Source: Actinomycetota bacterium (GTDB taxonomy: Bacteria; Actinomycetota; Acidimicrobiia; Acidimicrobiales; CADCSY01). Taken from it: 32,849 nucleotides of DNA. The notes beneath the pieces were generated by a model, which saw nothing but the letters and a program-made list of their open reading frames with translations, was not told the DNA's origin and did not search any database. The stretch is taken from assembly GCA_016781135.1 (NCBI GenBank), contig JADDQY010000008.1, positions 1 through 32,849 on the forward strand, read 5' to 3'. Below are positions 6,249-14,832 of this stretch, one piece after another; position 1 is the stretch's first letter; each line of letters begins with the position of its first letter. The position numbers and the translations under genes are program-made.

Positions 6249-6596
6249 TCACCACGCTTCGGCGACGCTCATCCCTGCCGCCGCGCCCGCCACCCCGAGG
6301 GTGCACGAGGCGACGATGTAGAGGGAGGTGAGGGCGAGGCGGCGTCGCTGGGTGAGGGCGACGGCGTCGCCGGCGAAGCTCGAGAACGTGGTGTAGGCGC
6401 CGAGCCCGGCCGCCCCGAGCACGGTCAACGCCGGAGGTGTCGCCTCCCACAGCAGCCCGAGCAAGAACGAGCCGGTGGCGTTCACCACGAGCGTGCCCAC
6501 GGCGAGGCCGTCCTCGCGGTTCCAGCGGCGCCCCGCCTCGGCGCGGGCGAGCGCACCCGCGGCAGCGGCGAGGACGAACGTGATGGCGGTGATCAC
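6249..6596 (-). CDS. Fluoride exporter CrcB/Fluc (second subunit gene)
   Basis: A 115-residue, four-helix membrane protein of the Fluc family, which forms dual-topology fluoride channels. Family marks are the Asn in LVVNATGSFLLGLL (N39) and the TTFSSF motif at residues 69-74, whose phenylalanines line the fluoride path. The GTG start overlaps the stop of the upstream crcB as GTGA, so the two are coupled. Paired genes of this kind usually encode two differently oriented halves of a heterodimeric channel. No fluoride riboswitch was recognised upstream. Confidence 0.9.
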   Translation of the reverse strand: MITAITFVLAAAAGALARAEAGRRWNREDGLAVGTLVVNATGSFLLGLLWEATPPALTVLGAAGLGAYTTFSSFAGDAVALTQRRRLALTSLYIVASCTLGVAGAAAGMSVAEAW

Positions 6597-7009
6597 CGGC
6601 GGTCCTCCAGGGGCAACGAGCGGGGACGCGCCCGGCGCGACATCGCCCCACCGGCGAGGACGCCGACGATGGCACCGACCACCGAGATCGAGCCGTAGAT
6701 GGCCGCCCCGGCCACCTCTCCGTGGCGCGTGAGCTCGACGAGCTCGAGCGAGAACGAGGAGAACGTCGTGAGCCCGCCGCAGAAGCCGGTGGCGCCGCCA
6801 TCGCGGAGCAGGAGCTCAGCGGACGGGTGAGACGACTGCTCTGCCAGGAGCACGCCCAGCAGCACGGAGCCCACGATGTTGAGCACGAGGACGCTCCACG
6901 GAATCGCGCCGGCGTCGACCAAGGTGAGCACCGCCCACCGAAGCGCCGCTCCGGCGGCGCCACCGGCTGCGACTGCTGCGGCCCGTCGTCGGTTCCAGTT
7001 CCCTCGCAC
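6593..7009 (-). CDS. Fluoride exporter CrcB/Fluc (first subunit gene)
   Basis: A four-helix Fluc family protein of about 138 residues. It carries the Asn motif LVLNIVGSVLLGVLL and LTTFSSFSLE, matching the sister gene downstream. The C-terminus is arginine-rich (SRRARPRSLPLEDRR), the sister protein's is not, in keeping with opposite membrane topology. The GTG at 7009 is chosen because it places a short basic lead directly before the first helix. The frame stays open to a GTG at 7078, and neither start has a clear ribosome binding site. It forms a two-gene unit with the next gene. Confidence 0.88.
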   Translation of the reverse strand: MRGNWNRRRAAAVAAGGAAGAALRWAVLTLVDAGAIPWSVLVLNIVGSVLLGVLLAEQSSHPSAELLLRDGGATGFCGGLTTFSSFSLELVELTRHGEVAGAAIYGSISVVGAIVGVLAGGAMSRRARPRSLPLEDRR

Positions 7010-7435
7010 GCCGTGAGCGTGCCAGTCGCCGAGCAACCCTGGGGAACGGGGGTGGCGGCGGAACCTTCGGCTCGTCACGCCGACCGTCGGCGTCGCCGTA
7101 CGGCGTGATCACCGATGAGATGGGAACTGCGAGGTCGACCTTGTGGTCTTCAGGCGCTCGGGGCGCCGAGACCCTCCTGATCCCGGATGAGGGCGGAGCG
7201 GACTGGGCCGACGACGTCGCCGTGCCGCCGAGTCGAGCGTCTGCCTCGATGCCGCCTGCGAGGTGGTGGGGCAGTGTCCAGGCAAGCGTTGTCGGTCGTG
7301 CCAGCGCATGGACCACCGCTCCACGACGGGTGGAGGCTCAAGGCGTCGACGCCGACCGGTGGGAGCGGATGGGATGGACCCCGGGCGCGCTCGCCCACTG
7401 GGAGGGGACTTCGATCGTCCCTCGGCTCGTCTCCT
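7010..7435. other. Intergenic region upstream of crcB, no gene recognised
   Basis: An 8-bp inverted repeat TCACGCCG/CGGCGTGA (7075-7082 and 7101-7108) could be an operator for the leftward crcB pair. The conserved core of the crcB fluoride riboswitch (the CUGAUGGC segment with its upstream partner) was searched for by eye on the - strand and not found. Open frames across this stretch look like chance. Confidence 0.45.
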
Positions 7436-8407
7436 TCAGCGGTTGACCGTTCCCATGTCGGCGTAGCGATCCCCGCTCGCCTCGCCCATGTTGGCGTCGA
7501 CCCAGGCGAGGTCGTCGCTGTCGAGGACGACGTCGGCGGCGGCCAGGTTCTCCTCGAGGTAGCGAATCCGCTTCGTCCCTGGGATCGGCACCACGTCATC
7601 TCCTCGAGCCAGGACCCAGGCAATGGCCACTTGGCTCGGTGTGCAGCCCTTGCGCGCCGCCAGCTCTTCCACCCGGTCGACGAGCACCAGATTGCGTTCG
7701 AAGTTCGCCGCTTCGAACCGAGGGTACCGCTGGGGGCGCTTGTCGCCCTCGGGCAGGTCCGCCAGCGACCGGAAGGCGCCGGTCAAGAACCCGCGACCGA
7801 GCGGGCTGTAGGCCACGAACCCGATGCCCAGGTCGCGCACCGTGGGCAGGATCTCGGTCTCCACCTCACGACTCCACAGGCTGTACTCGCTCTGCAGGGC
7901 GGTGACGGAGTGCACGGCGTGGGCTCGGCGAATCGTGGCCGCCCCCGCCTCGGACAACCCCAGGTGGCCGACCTTCCCGGCGGTGACCAGCTCACCCATC
8001 GCTCCCACGGTCTCCTCGATCGGAACTCGGGTGTCGACGCGATGCTGGTAGTAGAGGTCGATGTGGTCGACCCCGAGGCGCTGCAGCGACGCGTCGCACG
8101 CCGCCCGGACGTAGTCGGGGCGACCGTTCACCCCGACCCACGACCCATCCTCGCGTCGCTCGTGGCCGAACTTGGTGGCGAGCACCACCTCGCTCCGGCG
8201 CCCGGCCACTGCCCGCCCGACCAGGCGCTCGTTGGTGAAGGGCCCGTACATGTCGGCGGTGTCGAGGAACGTGCATCCCAGGTCGAGCGCTCGATGGATG
8301 ACCCCGATCGACTCGGCGTCGTCGCCGGCCCCGTAGAACTCCGACATCCCCATGCACCCGAGCCCGATGGACGAGACGGTGAGGTCGCCGAGGACGCGCC
8401 GTTGCAC
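7436..8407 (-). CDS. Aldo/keto reductase
   Basis: A 323-residue NADPH-dependent oxidoreductase with a TIM-barrel fold that reduces aldehydes or ketones. The catalytic tetrad is visible: D52 and Y54 in [14 protein letters not shown]79 in LATKFG and H122 in LYYQHRVD. The cofactor-binding C-terminal part has [16 protein letters not shown]. The N-terminus [20 protein letters not shown] is that of the AKR13-like subgroup. Length is normal. The GTG at 8407 sits six bases after a TACGTT -10 box, so the mRNA is probably leaderless. The physiological substrate is not known. The gene stands alone between the crcB region and ppa. Confidence 0.92.
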   Translation of the reverse strand: MQRRVLGDLTVSSIGLGCMGMSEFYGAGDDAESIGVIHRALDLGCTFLDTADMYGPFTNERLVGRAVAGRRSEVVLATKFGHERREDGSWVGVNGRPDYVRAACDASLQRLGVDHIDLYYQHRVDTRVPIEETVGAMGELVTAGKVGHLGLSEAGAATIRRAHAVHSVTALQSEYSLWSREVETEILPTVRDLGIGFVAYSPLGRGFLTGAFRSLADLPEGDKRPQRYPRFEAANFERNLVLVDRVEELAARKGCTPSQVAIAWVLARGDDVVPIPGTKRIRYLEENLAAADVVLDSDDLAWVDANMGEASGDRYADMGTVNR

Positions 8408-8413
8408 GCTGGG

Positions 8414-8419
8414 AACGTA
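8414..8419 (-). promoter_or_regulatory. -10 box (TACGTT) for leaderless aldo/keto reductase mRNA
   Basis: Read on the - strand, TACGTT is followed by six bases and then the GTG start at 8407. Transcription would begin at the start codon. No clear -35 box is seen. Confidence 0.5.
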
Positions 8420-8839
8420 CCCCAGGTCGCGCCCGCCGACGATCTCGATGCCGGCCGCCTGCCCTCGTCTCCGCCGTCACCCAGGACCTGTGACCGGCAC
8501 CGCGCGGGCGTGCAGCCGCTCGCCCCAGGTAGGTCCCTCCTGCAGCATCCTCCTGGGCGGCATACCCCCGGCAACACGGGCAGGCACGGGGGGCCGTTTG
8601 TTCCGCTCGAGGCTTCGGGTACGTGCTCGTCCTCGACCGAGAGGGGTTGGCGTGAGGGCGGCGCGCACAACAGGACACACCCTGGACGTGTCCATGGCCT
8701 GCCGGACCCGAGGATCGACGGGCGAGCGGGCCCGAGCCCGCCGGTCATCTCGACGGCGACCTGCGATTGGGTACGGCTCCTGTGTGGGGCGCTCGAGGCG
8801 CTCCTCGCTCCCCGCCACATCCTCGCCGACGAGGCTTCC
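8420..8839. other. Intergenic region between aldo/keto reductase and ppa
   Basis: No gene is recognised in about 420 bases between these divergent genes. Long open frames here are extensions or shadows with no start signal and no recognisable protein motif. A short inverted repeat GGACAC-N9-GTGTCC lies at about 8672-8692. Confidence 0.45.
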
Positions 8840-9352
8840 ATGAGCCAGGACGGATCGAGCGACACGATGAGGGTGGAAGTCGTCGTCGAGGTCCAGAAGG
8901 GTTCGCGCAACAAGTACGAGATCGACCACGACAAGGGCGAGATCTGGCTCGACCGCTTGCTCTTCACCGCCACGCGCTACCCGGCCGACTACGGCTTCCT
9001 GCCCCACACCCTCGGCGAGGACACTGACCCGCTCGATGCCATGGTGCTCGGCGACGAGCCCGTCTACCCCGGGGTGCACGTGTGGGCTCACCCGGTGGCA
9101 GCCTTCCTCATGCGCGACGAAGCCGGGCCCGACGCCAAGATCCTCTGTGTCCATGCCGACGACGAGCGATGGAGCCATCTTCGCGGCCTGGGCGACCTTC
9201 CACCTCACCTCAAGGCCGAGATCCACCACTTCTTCCAGGTGTACAAGGCCCTCGAACCCGGCAAGGACGCCGAGGTGGGCGAGTGGGCCGACCTCCCCGA
9301 GGCCCAGCGGCTCATCCGAGAAGCACGGCACCGTCACGGCAAGCCGTCGTAG
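8840..9352 (+). CDS. Inorganic pyrophosphatase (family I)
   Basis: A 170-residue soluble enzyme that hydrolyses pyrophosphate and pulls biosynthetic reactions forward. Family I marks are present: KGSRNKYE (residues 20-27), YPADYGFLPHT, and the metal site DTDPLDAMVL with D61, D63 and D66. The family usually has DGDPLDVLVL, so Thr and Ala-Met are mild variants. AKILCVHADDERW corresponds to the second metal and phosphate region, with Ala where Asp is common before Lys. The ATG at 8840 has GAGG six bases upstream. Length is normal for the family. It is monocistronic as far as the sequence shows. Confidence 0.93.
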   Translation: MSQDGSSDTMRVEVVVEVQKGSRNKYEIDHDKGEIWLDRLLFTATRYPADYGFLPHTLGEDTDPLDAMVLGDEPVYPGVHVWAHPVAAFLMRDEAGPDAKILCVHADDERWSHLRGLGDLPPHLKAEIHHFFQVYKALEPGKDAEVGEWADLPEAQRLIREARHRHGKPS

Positions 9353-9420
9353 CCATCGAACCGGGTGACGACGACCCGCGGTGCAGCTCCAGGCGGTGAG
9401 CGCCCGGCCGTCGGCCTGCG

Positions 9421-9699
9421 TCAGGAGGCGAGGCGAGCACTGAGCTCGTCGAGGTAGTCGGGGAAGAACCTCGAGACGTCGTCGAGGGAGAACTCGTCCA
9501 TGATGCTCGTCGCTGGCTCCCGGTCGAGGAGGAAGCCGATGGTCTCCCGAACGACCGCCGAAGCGTCGGCCTCGGAGAGGCCGAGGTCGTCGAGCATCGA
9601 AGGAGGGACCTGCACCCGGTGGCTGGTGGTCAGGTCCCCCTCGGTGACCTGGACGCCGAAGTGGAGTGGCTCCATCGCCGTGACCCTGATCTCGCTCAT
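9421..9699 (-). CDS. Small conserved-looking protein of unknown function
   Basis: A 92-residue soluble protein with no recognised family. It starts MSEIRVTAMEPLHFGVQVTE and has a predicted beta-rich first half, then a helical acidic second half (DEFSLDDVSRFFPDYLDELS). The coding pattern is clean and codon third positions are G/C-rich like true genes. The ATG at 9699 is preceded by a GGGGCGGGGG stretch that can serve as a ribosome binding site; the in-frame extension to 9756 is arginine/glycine-rich and unlikely. It converges with ppa. No function is proposed. Confidence 0.65.
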   Translation of the reverse strand: MSEIRVTAMEPLHFGVQVTEGDLTTSHRVQVPPSMLDDLGLSEADASAVVRETIGFLLDREPATSIMDEFSLDDVSRFFPDYLDELSARLAS

Positions 9700-9873
9700 G
9701 CCCCCGCCCCTGCCCGGCTCACACCCTCGGGCAAACCGGGGCCCTCTCGGCGACACGGTCAGGCTTCCGGCGGGTTGGGCAACGCCGGGTCGCAGCCGGT
9801 GCGAGCGGCACGGCGAAGACGGCGTTTCTCACTCTGCTGGTGGGGTAGCTGGGCCTCGACAGGGAGGATCAGC

Positions 9874-9996
9874 ATGAACGAGAGCATCCGCCTCGGTCGC
9901 ATCGCCGCCGTCGCCGGGGGTGCGAGCTGGAGGCTGCCCGTGGTCGTCGTCCTGGTCACCACCGGCCTCGCCTCCGGGCGCCCTGTCCGGCCGTGA
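9874..9996 (+). CDS. Possible small membrane peptide (40 aa) or truncated gene
   Basis: A short frame starting MNESIRLGRIAAVAG with a hydrophobic stretch (LPVVVVLVTTGL). The ATG at 9874 has AGGGAGG seven bases upstream, one of the better ribosome binding sites in the window, and this is the reason for listing it. The N-terminus resembles the start of larger multi-pass membrane proteins, so it may be the 5' end of a gene truncated by the stop at 9996. It lies just before the phosphoribosyltransferase gene and could be part of that transcript. Confidence 0.3.
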   Translation: MNESIRLGRIAAVAGGASWRLPVVVVLVTTGLASGRPVRP

Positions 9997-10030
9997 CCAT
10001 GCGTGGGCCATGCCGAGTCGAGGTGAACCG

Positions 10031-10690
10031 GTGAGGTTCCGGGACCGCAGCGACGCCGGTCGCCGGCTGGCGCAGCACCTCGTTGCCTACGCCGGCCGTG
10101 CCGACGTGGTGGTGCTCGCCCTTCCCCGGGGCGGGGTCCCCGTCGGCTACGAGGTGGCCCGCTTCCTCGCCGCGCCCCTCGACGTCTTCGTGGTGCGCAA
10201 GCTCGGTGTTCCCGGGCACGAGGAACTGGCCATGGGGGCGCTGGCGGCCGGCGGCCGGCGGGTGCTGAACCGTGGCGTGGTCGAGGGCCTGGGCCTGTCG
10301 GCCGCCGACATCGAGGCGGTCACCGCTGCTGAGAAGGAGATGGTCGACGAGCGTGTGCGGGCCTACCGCGGTGACCGGCCGCCGCCTGCGGTGGAGGGCC
10401 GAATCGTGATCCTCGTCGATGACGGCTTGGCCACGGGGGCCACCATGAGGGCCGCCGTGACCGCCTTGCGGGAGCAGGCTCCGTCCCGCCTGGTCGTCGC
10501 CGTACCGATCGCCGCTCCCCAGGCTTGCGAGGACATGGAAGGGTACGCCGACGAGGTGGTCTGCGCGTGCACTCCCGAGCCGTTCATGGCCGTTGGTGCG
10601 TGGTACGACGACTTCTCCCAGACCACCGACGACGAGGTGCGGGATCTGCTGGCCGGCGCCGAGGCCTGGGTCCGGGGTGGCCAGCGATGA
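10031..10690 (+). CDS. Phosphoribosyltransferase family protein
   Basis: A 219-residue type I phosphoribosyltransferase-fold protein. The PRPP-binding loop [13 protein letters not shown] is at residues 126-138. Upstream are [15 protein letters not shown] (about residues 29-43) and [20 protein letters not shown], both typical of a subgroup often found next to, or fused with, alpha/beta hydrolases. The actual acceptor base or sugar is unknown. The GTG at 10031 gives the family's usual N-terminus ([16 protein letters not shown]) and is preceded by GAGGTGA; a start at 10010 adds seven residues. It overlaps the next gene by four bases and heads a three-gene unit with an erythromycin-esterase-like protein and a hydrolase. 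Confidence 0.88.
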   Translation: MRFRDRSDAGRRLAQHLVAYAGRADVVVLALPRGGVPVGYEVARFLAAPLDVFVVRKLGVPGHEELAMGALAAGGRRVLNRGVVEGLGLSAADIEAVTAAEKEMVDERVRAYRGDRPPPAVEGRIVILVDDGLATGATMRAAVTALREQAPSRLVVAVPIAAPQACEDMEGYADEVVCACTPEPFMAVGAWYDDFSQTTDDEVRDLLAGAEAWVRGGQR

Positions 10691-12039
10691 GTGCCAGAGG
10701 GGTGGATACCATTACCGCGGGTGCCCTCCGTCGCGCCGTCATCCCGCTGAGTGGAGAGCATGGCGACTATGACGCCCTCATGGAGATGGTGGGCGACGCC
10801 CACTTCGTGTTGCTGGGGGAGGCTTCGCACGGCAGCCACGAGTTCTACGCCGAGCGGGCCCGGATCACCCAGCGGCTGATCGCCGAGAAGGGCTTCGTCG
10901 CCGTGGCGGTGGAGGCGGACTGGCCCGACGCCTACCGGGTCAACTGCTACGTCCACGGCGCGGGCGACGACGCCAGCGCCGAGGAGGCGCTGGGTGGGTT
11001 CGAGCGCTTCCCGCTGTGGATGTGGCGCAACACCGACGTCGCCGAGTTCGTTGCCTGGTTGCGACAGCACAACGACGACGCCACGCTCCGCCAGGTTCCG
11101 CCCGTCGGCTTCTACGGGCTCGATCTCTACAGCCTGCACCGCTCGATCGACGCCGTCCTCACCTCACTCGAGCGGATCGACCCGGGAGCAGCCGCTCGGG
11201 CCCGCCAGCGCTACGCCTGCTTCGACCATTCGGGAGGCGACATTCACGCCTACGGCCACGCTGCCGCCTTCGGCGCTGGCCGGTCGTGCCAGCGGGAGGT
11301 CATCGAGCAGTTGCTGGAGTTGCGGCGCCATGGTTCGGACCACCCGAGCGGCGACGGACGGATGTCGGAGGACGAGCAGTTCGCCCTCGAGCAGAACGCC
11401 CGCCTGGTGGTCGACGCCGAGGCTTACTACCGCACGATGTTCGCCGGACGGACGTCGTCGTGGAACCTGCGAGACCGCCACATGGCCACCACCTTGGACT
11501 CGCTCTCCGCCCACCTCAGCCGGAGGTTGCAGCAGCCTGCCCGGGTGGTGGTGTGGGAGCACAACTCCCACGTGGGTGACGCCCGGGCCACCGAGCTGGG
11601 ACAGAGCGGCGAGCTCAACGTCGGCCAGCTGGTGCGCGAGGCCCACCCTGGTGATTCGGTGCTGATCGGCTTCACCACCTACACCGGCACGGTGACGGCC
11701 GCGCCCGACTGGGGTGCGGCGGCGGAGCGCAAGCGGGTGCGACCGGCGCTCACCGGGAGCTACGAGGAGCTGTTCCACGAGGTCGGGGTGCCCCGGTTCC
11801 TCCTGCCCCTCCAGGATGACAGCGCGACGGAGGTGCTTCCGCCGTCCCGTCTCGAGCGAGCCATCGGCGTCGTCTACCGCCCGGCCACCGAGCGCATCAG
11901 CCATTACTTCGAAGCTCGGCTGGCAAGACAGTTCGACGCCGTCGTGCACGTCGACCAGACGCGGGCAGTGGAGCCACTGGAACTGACGCCGGGGTGGGAA
12001 GCGGGCGAGCCGCCTGACACCTACCCCTTCGGGACGTGA
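10687..12039 (+). CDS. Erythromycin esterase family protein
   Basis: A 450-residue member of the Ere fold family. Visible motifs are [13 protein letters not shown] with H48, [14 protein letters not shown] with E76, [12 protein letters not shown], and [13 protein letters not shown] with EHNSH at 291-295. His and Glu at these places correspond to the active-site residues known from EreB and EreC. Despite the family name most members are not macrolide resistance enzymes, and members linked to phosphoribosyltransferase genes have no known substrate. ATG at 10687 overlaps the previous stop as ATGA, so translation is coupled. The next gene begins two bases after its stop. Calling it antibiotic resistance would not be justified from sequence alone. 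Confidence 0.9.
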   Translation: MSARGVDTITAGALRRAVIPLSGEHGDYDALMEMVGDAHFVLLGEASHGSHEFYAERARITQRLIAEKGFVAVAVEADWPDAYRVNCYVHGAGDDASAEEALGGFERFPLWMWRNTDVAEFVAWLRQHNDDATLRQVPPVGFYGLDLYSLHRSIDAVLTSLERIDPGAAARARQRYACFDHSGGDIHAYGHAAAFGAGRSCQREVIEQLLELRRHGSDHPSGDGRMSEDEQFALEQNARLVVDAEAYYRTMFAGRTSSWNLRDRHMATTLDSLSAHLSRRLQQPARVVVWEHNSHVGDARATELGQSGELNVGQLVREAHPGDSVLIGFTTYTGTVTAAPDWGAAAERKRVRPALTGSYEELFHEVGVPRFLLPLQDDSATEVLPPSRLERAIGVVYRPATERISHYFEARLARQFDAVVHVDQTRAVEPLELTPGWEAGEPPDTYPFGT

Positions 12040-12040
12040 G

Positions 12041-12721
12041 ATGGGCGCCGAGCACCGCGACGAAGGGGTGTCCATCCCTGTAGGCGAGATCACCTTGGAG
12101 GCCGACCTCGTGCGGCGGAGCCGGGCGAGAGGGGTGGTGCTGTTCGCCCACGGCAGCGGAAGCGGACGCAACAGCCCTCGCAACCGCTACGTGGCCGGGG
12201 TGCTCAACCGGGCGGGCCTGTCCACGGTCCTCGTCGACTTGCTCAGCGCGGAGGAGGAACGGGTCGATGTGGCCACGGCCGAGCTCTGCTTCGACATCGA
12301 CCTGTTGGCCGGTCGAGTGGTTCACCTCCTCGACTGGCTGAACGACCAGGGCGCTCCCGCTGCCCCCGTCGGGCTCTTCGGCGCCAGCACCGGGGCCGCC
12401 GCCGCACTGATGGCCGCCGCTGCCCGACCCGGCGCGGTGGAGGCCGTCGTCTCCCGCGGAGGACGTCCGGATCTGGCCGCCGCTGCACTGGCGAGCGTCG
12501 ACGCGCCGACACTGCTCATCGTCGGCGGGAGCGATACGCCGGTGATCGAGCTGAACCGCCGGGCCCTCGAGGGGCTGCAGGTCCACAAGCGCCTCGAGGT
12601 CGTCGACGGGGCCACCCACCTGTTCGAGGAGCCCGGAGCGCTGGAGCGGGTAGCCGAGCTGGCCAAGGACTGGTTCGTCGACCACCTCGGCTCCACGGCG
12701 CCGCCCGCCGACCACGTCTGA
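12041..12721 (+). CDS. Dienelactone hydrolase-like alpha/beta hydrolase
   Basis: A 226-residue alpha/beta hydrolase. The oxyanion region VVLFAHGSGSGRNSPRNR is at about residues 32-48. The nucleophile elbow GASTGAA places Ser116. The acid is probably D165 in IVGGSDTP, and the base H193 in GATHLFEEPG. This subgroup commonly accompanies or is fused to the phosphoribosyltransferase two genes upstream, which supports a shared but undefined pathway. The ATG at 12041 directly follows the stop of the erythromycin-esterase-like gene. The substrate is unknown. Confidence 0.88.
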   Translation: MGAEHRDEGVSIPVGEITLEADLVRRSRARGVVLFAHGSGSGRNSPRNRYVAGVLNRAGLSTVLVDLLSAEEERVDVATAELCFDIDLLAGRVVHLLDWLNDQGAPAAPVGLFGASTGAAAALMAAAARPGAVEAVVSRGGRPDLAAAALASVDAPTLLIVGGSDTPVIELNRRALEGLQVHKRLEVVDGATHLFEEPGALERVAELAKDWFVDHLGSTAPPADHV

Positions 12722-12724
12722 GCG

Positions 12725-12885
12725 GGAACGGCCTCCGCGGCCGTGACACGCCTCCTCTCGCCGAGCACGGTGAGGAACAACGCCTTGGCTCGTCGGTGGC
12801 GTCGACCTCGGTCGACCAACCCTCGCTGCTCCAGCTCATCGACGATGGTCCTGGCCACCCACGACCCGGTGACCGTGCCCCCCAC
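12725..12885 (-). pseudogene. MarR-like regulator fragment (winged-helix remnant)
   Basis: On the - strand a short frame reads ARTIVDELEQRGLVDRGRR, then HRRAKALFLTVLGERR. This fits the recognition helix and wing of MarR regulators, in which a GLV.R motif is followed by DRRAK and LT..G. The dimerisation region and first helices are missing: an in-frame TAG lies just upstream at about 12891, and the frame drifts into antisense of the hydrolase gene. It is therefore a relic at best. The regulator may once have controlled the drug-type ABC exporter that begins 17 bases away. Confidence 0.4.
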
Positions 12886-12889
12886 GCCC

Positions 12890-12895
12890 TACGCT
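12890..12895 (+). promoter_or_regulatory. -10 box (TACGCT) for leaderless ABC transporter mRNA
   Basis: TACGCT is followed by six bases and the ATG at 12902. No ribosome binding site is present in between, which supports a leaderless start. Confidence 0.5.
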
Positions 12896-12901
12896 GCCGG
12901 C

Positions 12902-13918
12902 ATGAACGAGGGTGCGATCGTCCTCCAAGGGGTGACCAAGCGCTTCGGTGACGTGCGTGCTCTCGACGGTCTCGACCTCTCCGTGCCTCCCGGCACCGTC
13001 TACGGCCTGCTCGGTCCCAACGGGGCCGGCAAGACCACTGCCGTTCGGGTCCTCACCACCCTCATCCGGCCCGACCAGGGCCACGCCCGGGTGCTGGGCC
13101 TCGACGTGATGGAGCGGCCCGAGGAGGTGCGCTCGGTCATCGGTCTGGCCGGGCAGTACGCGGCGGTTGACGAGAACCTCACCGGTCGGGAGAACCTCCG
13201 ACTCATCGGCATCCTCACCCACCTCCCGCGCCCAGCGGTCAACCCCCGAGCGGCGGAGCTGCTGGAGCGCTTCGAGTTGACCGAGGCCGCCGACCGCCCC
13301 GTTCGTACCTATTCCGGGGGGATGCGCCGCCGCCTCGACCTCGCCGCTGCCCTGGTCCACCGGCCACCGGTGCTGTTCCTCGACGAGCCCACCACCGGCC
13401 TGGATCCTCACAGCCGGCGCGAGCTGTGGAGGGTCATCGAGGAGCTGGTCGGGAGCGGGACGACCCTGCTGCTCACCACCCAGTACCTGGAGGAGGCCGA
13501 CCGGCTGGCTGATCGGATCGCCGTGGTCGACGGTGGACGCGTCATCGCCGAGGGCACCGCTGCCGAGCTCAAGGCGCGGATGGCCTCGACGACCCTGGAG
13601 CTGTCGTTCCACGACGCCCGCACTGCAGCCGACGCCTCCGAGCTGCTCCGCCCGCTGGCCGGTTCGCCGCCGCTGGTCGAGGGCACCAGAGTCGAGCTCT
13701 CGGTGGACGACGGGCAACGTGCCCTCATCGACGCGCTGCGTGACCTCGACCGGGCGGGGTTGGTGCTGGCCTCGGTGGCCCTGCGCGAGCCCAGCCTCGA
13801 CGATGTCTTCCTGGCTCTCACCGGCCGGCGCACCTCCGGCGGCGGCGGGGACGACCCCGACGGCGACCGTGCCCAGGCCGACCGGGGTCGGGTGCCGGTA
13901 GGAAGGAAGATCGGTTGA
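12902..13918 (+). CDS. ABC transporter ATP-binding protein (DrrA-like)
   Basis: A 338-residue ATPase of the daunorubicin-resistance DrrA type, which powers export through an ABC-2 permease. Walker A GPNGAGKT is at residues 38-45, the Q-loop at about GLAGQYAAVDENLTG, the signature YSGGMRRRLDLA at 137-148, and Walker B VLFLDEPTTGLDP at 157-169. A C-terminal domain of about 100 residues ending in SLDDVFLALTGR is typical of the family. The ATG at 12902 is chosen because the family N-terminus starts there and a TACGCT box precedes it by six bases; the upstream frame extension is antisense to a regulator relic. The permease start overlaps its stop. Confidence 0.92.
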   Translation: MNEGAIVLQGVTKRFGDVRALDGLDLSVPPGTVYGLLGPNGAGKTTAVRVLTTLIRPDQGHARVLGLDVMERPEEVRSVIGLAGQYAAVDENLTGRENLRLIGILTHLPRPAVNPRAAELLERFELTEAADRPVRTYSGGMRRRLDLAAALVHRPPVLFLDEPTTGLDPHSRRELWRVIEELVGSGTTLLLTTQYLEEADRLADRIAVVDGGRVIAEGTAAELKARMASTTLELSFHDARTAADASELLRPLAGSPPLVEGTRVELSVDDGQRALIDALRDLDRAGLVLASVALREPSLDDVFLALTGRRTSGGGGDDPDGDRAQADRGRVPVGRKIG

Positions 13919-14721
13919 CCGTCACCTCCACCGCCGTGCGCCCCCCGACCGTCGTCCGGGTGCGCCGGGCGGTCGCCGACGCCCGCGCCCTGACGTGGCG
14001 AAACCTGCTCACCTACGTGCGCCTGCCCCAGCTCGTCGTCTTCTCGACCATCCAGCCGATCATGTTCGTGCTGATCTTCCGCTACGTCTTCGGCGGCGCC
14101 ATCCAGCCCCCGCCCGGGCAGTCCTACGTCAACTTCCTGATGCCCGGCATCTTCGTGCAGTCCGTCGCCTTCGGCGCCGTCGGCACCGGCATCGGCCTCG
14201 CCGAGGACATGGGCAAGGGGCTCATCGAGCGCTTCCGCTCCTTGCCGATGGCTCAGTCCTCGGTACTGGCCGGTCGCACCACAGCCGACCTCGCCCGCAA
14301 CGTCTTCGTGGTCTTCCTCATGGCGGTCGTGGGGTTCCTGGTCGGATTCCGGGCGGGCACCGGCCCGTTGCCGTTCCTGGCCGGCGTCGCACTGCTGTTG
14401 TTGTTCGGCTACGCCCTGTCGTGGGTCTTCGTCCTGGTCGGCCTCGGAGCCGCCAACGCCGAGACCGCCCAGGCCGTCGCCTTCCCCACCCTGTTCCCGC
14501 TGGTGTTCGCCTCGTCGGCGTTCGTCCCGGTCGAGTCCATGCCGGGTTGGCTCCAGGCCTTCGCTGCCAACCAGCCGGTCTCGGTCACCGTCGATGCCGT
14601 GCGGGCACTGATGCTCGGCGGGCCGACCATCTCGCCCGTGCTGCAGTCCTCGGCGTGGACGCTCGGTATCCTGGCCGTGTTCGTGCCTCTCGCCGCCCGC
14701 CGCTACCGGCGGGCCATCTGA
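13915..14721 (+). CDS. ABC-2 type transporter permease (DrrB-like)
   Basis: A 268-residue permease with about six hydrophobic segments, among them VVFSTIQPIMFVLIFRYVFG, FVVFLMAVVGFLVGF and LLLLFGYALSWVFVLVGLG. The family signature region appears as FPTLFPLVFASSAFVPVESM followed by PGWLQAFAANQPVSVTVDA. The TTG start at 13915 overlaps the ATPase stop as TTGA, so translation is coupled. With the ATPase it would form an exporter for a hydrophobic compound or a lipid; the substrate is unknown. A strong hairpin follows its stop. Confidence 0.9.
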   Translation: MTVTSTAVRPPTVVRVRRAVADARALTWRNLLTYVRLPQLVVFSTIQPIMFVLIFRYVFGGAIQPPPGQSYVNFLMPGIFVQSVAFGAVGTGIGLAEDMGKGLIERFRSLPMAQSSVLAGRTTADLARNVFVVFLMAVVGFLVGFRAGTGPLPFLAGVALLLLFGYALSWVFVLVGLGAANAETAQAVAFPTLFPLVFASSAFVPVESMPGWLQAFAANQPVSVTVDAVRALMLGGPTISPVLQSSAWTLGILAVFVPLAARRYRRAI

Positions 14722-14742
14722 GGCTCCCACGGGACGAGGGGT

Positions 14743-14758
14743 GACGGCCCTGGCCGTC
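14743..14758. terminator. Bidirectional terminator-like hairpin
   Basis: GACGGCC (14743-14749) and GGCCGTC (14752-14758) form a perfect 7-bp stem with a 2-nt loop as written, so the top pairs probably open. It lies between the convergent ABC permease and DUF305 genes. There is no T-tract. Confidence 0.45.
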
Positions 14759-14832
14759 CCCGGCGCCGCTCGAACCGCTCCGCCGTGGGGGACCGGAAGC
14801 TCGGGCGGCGACCGGGAGGCTCCATGCCGTGG

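Noticed and set aside
7079..7250. Fluoride riboswitch before crcB
   Set aside because: The conserved core segments could not be found on the coding strand by eye.
7187..8839. N-terminal extension of the pyrophosphatase frame by about 550 codons
   Set aside because: The extension is antisense to the aldo/keto reductase gene. The enzyme's family length and the ribosome binding site fix the start at 8840.
10687..12039. Macrolide resistance gene
   Set aside because: The fold family is clear, but most members, especially those beside phosphoribosyltransferases, are not known to hydrolyse macrolides.
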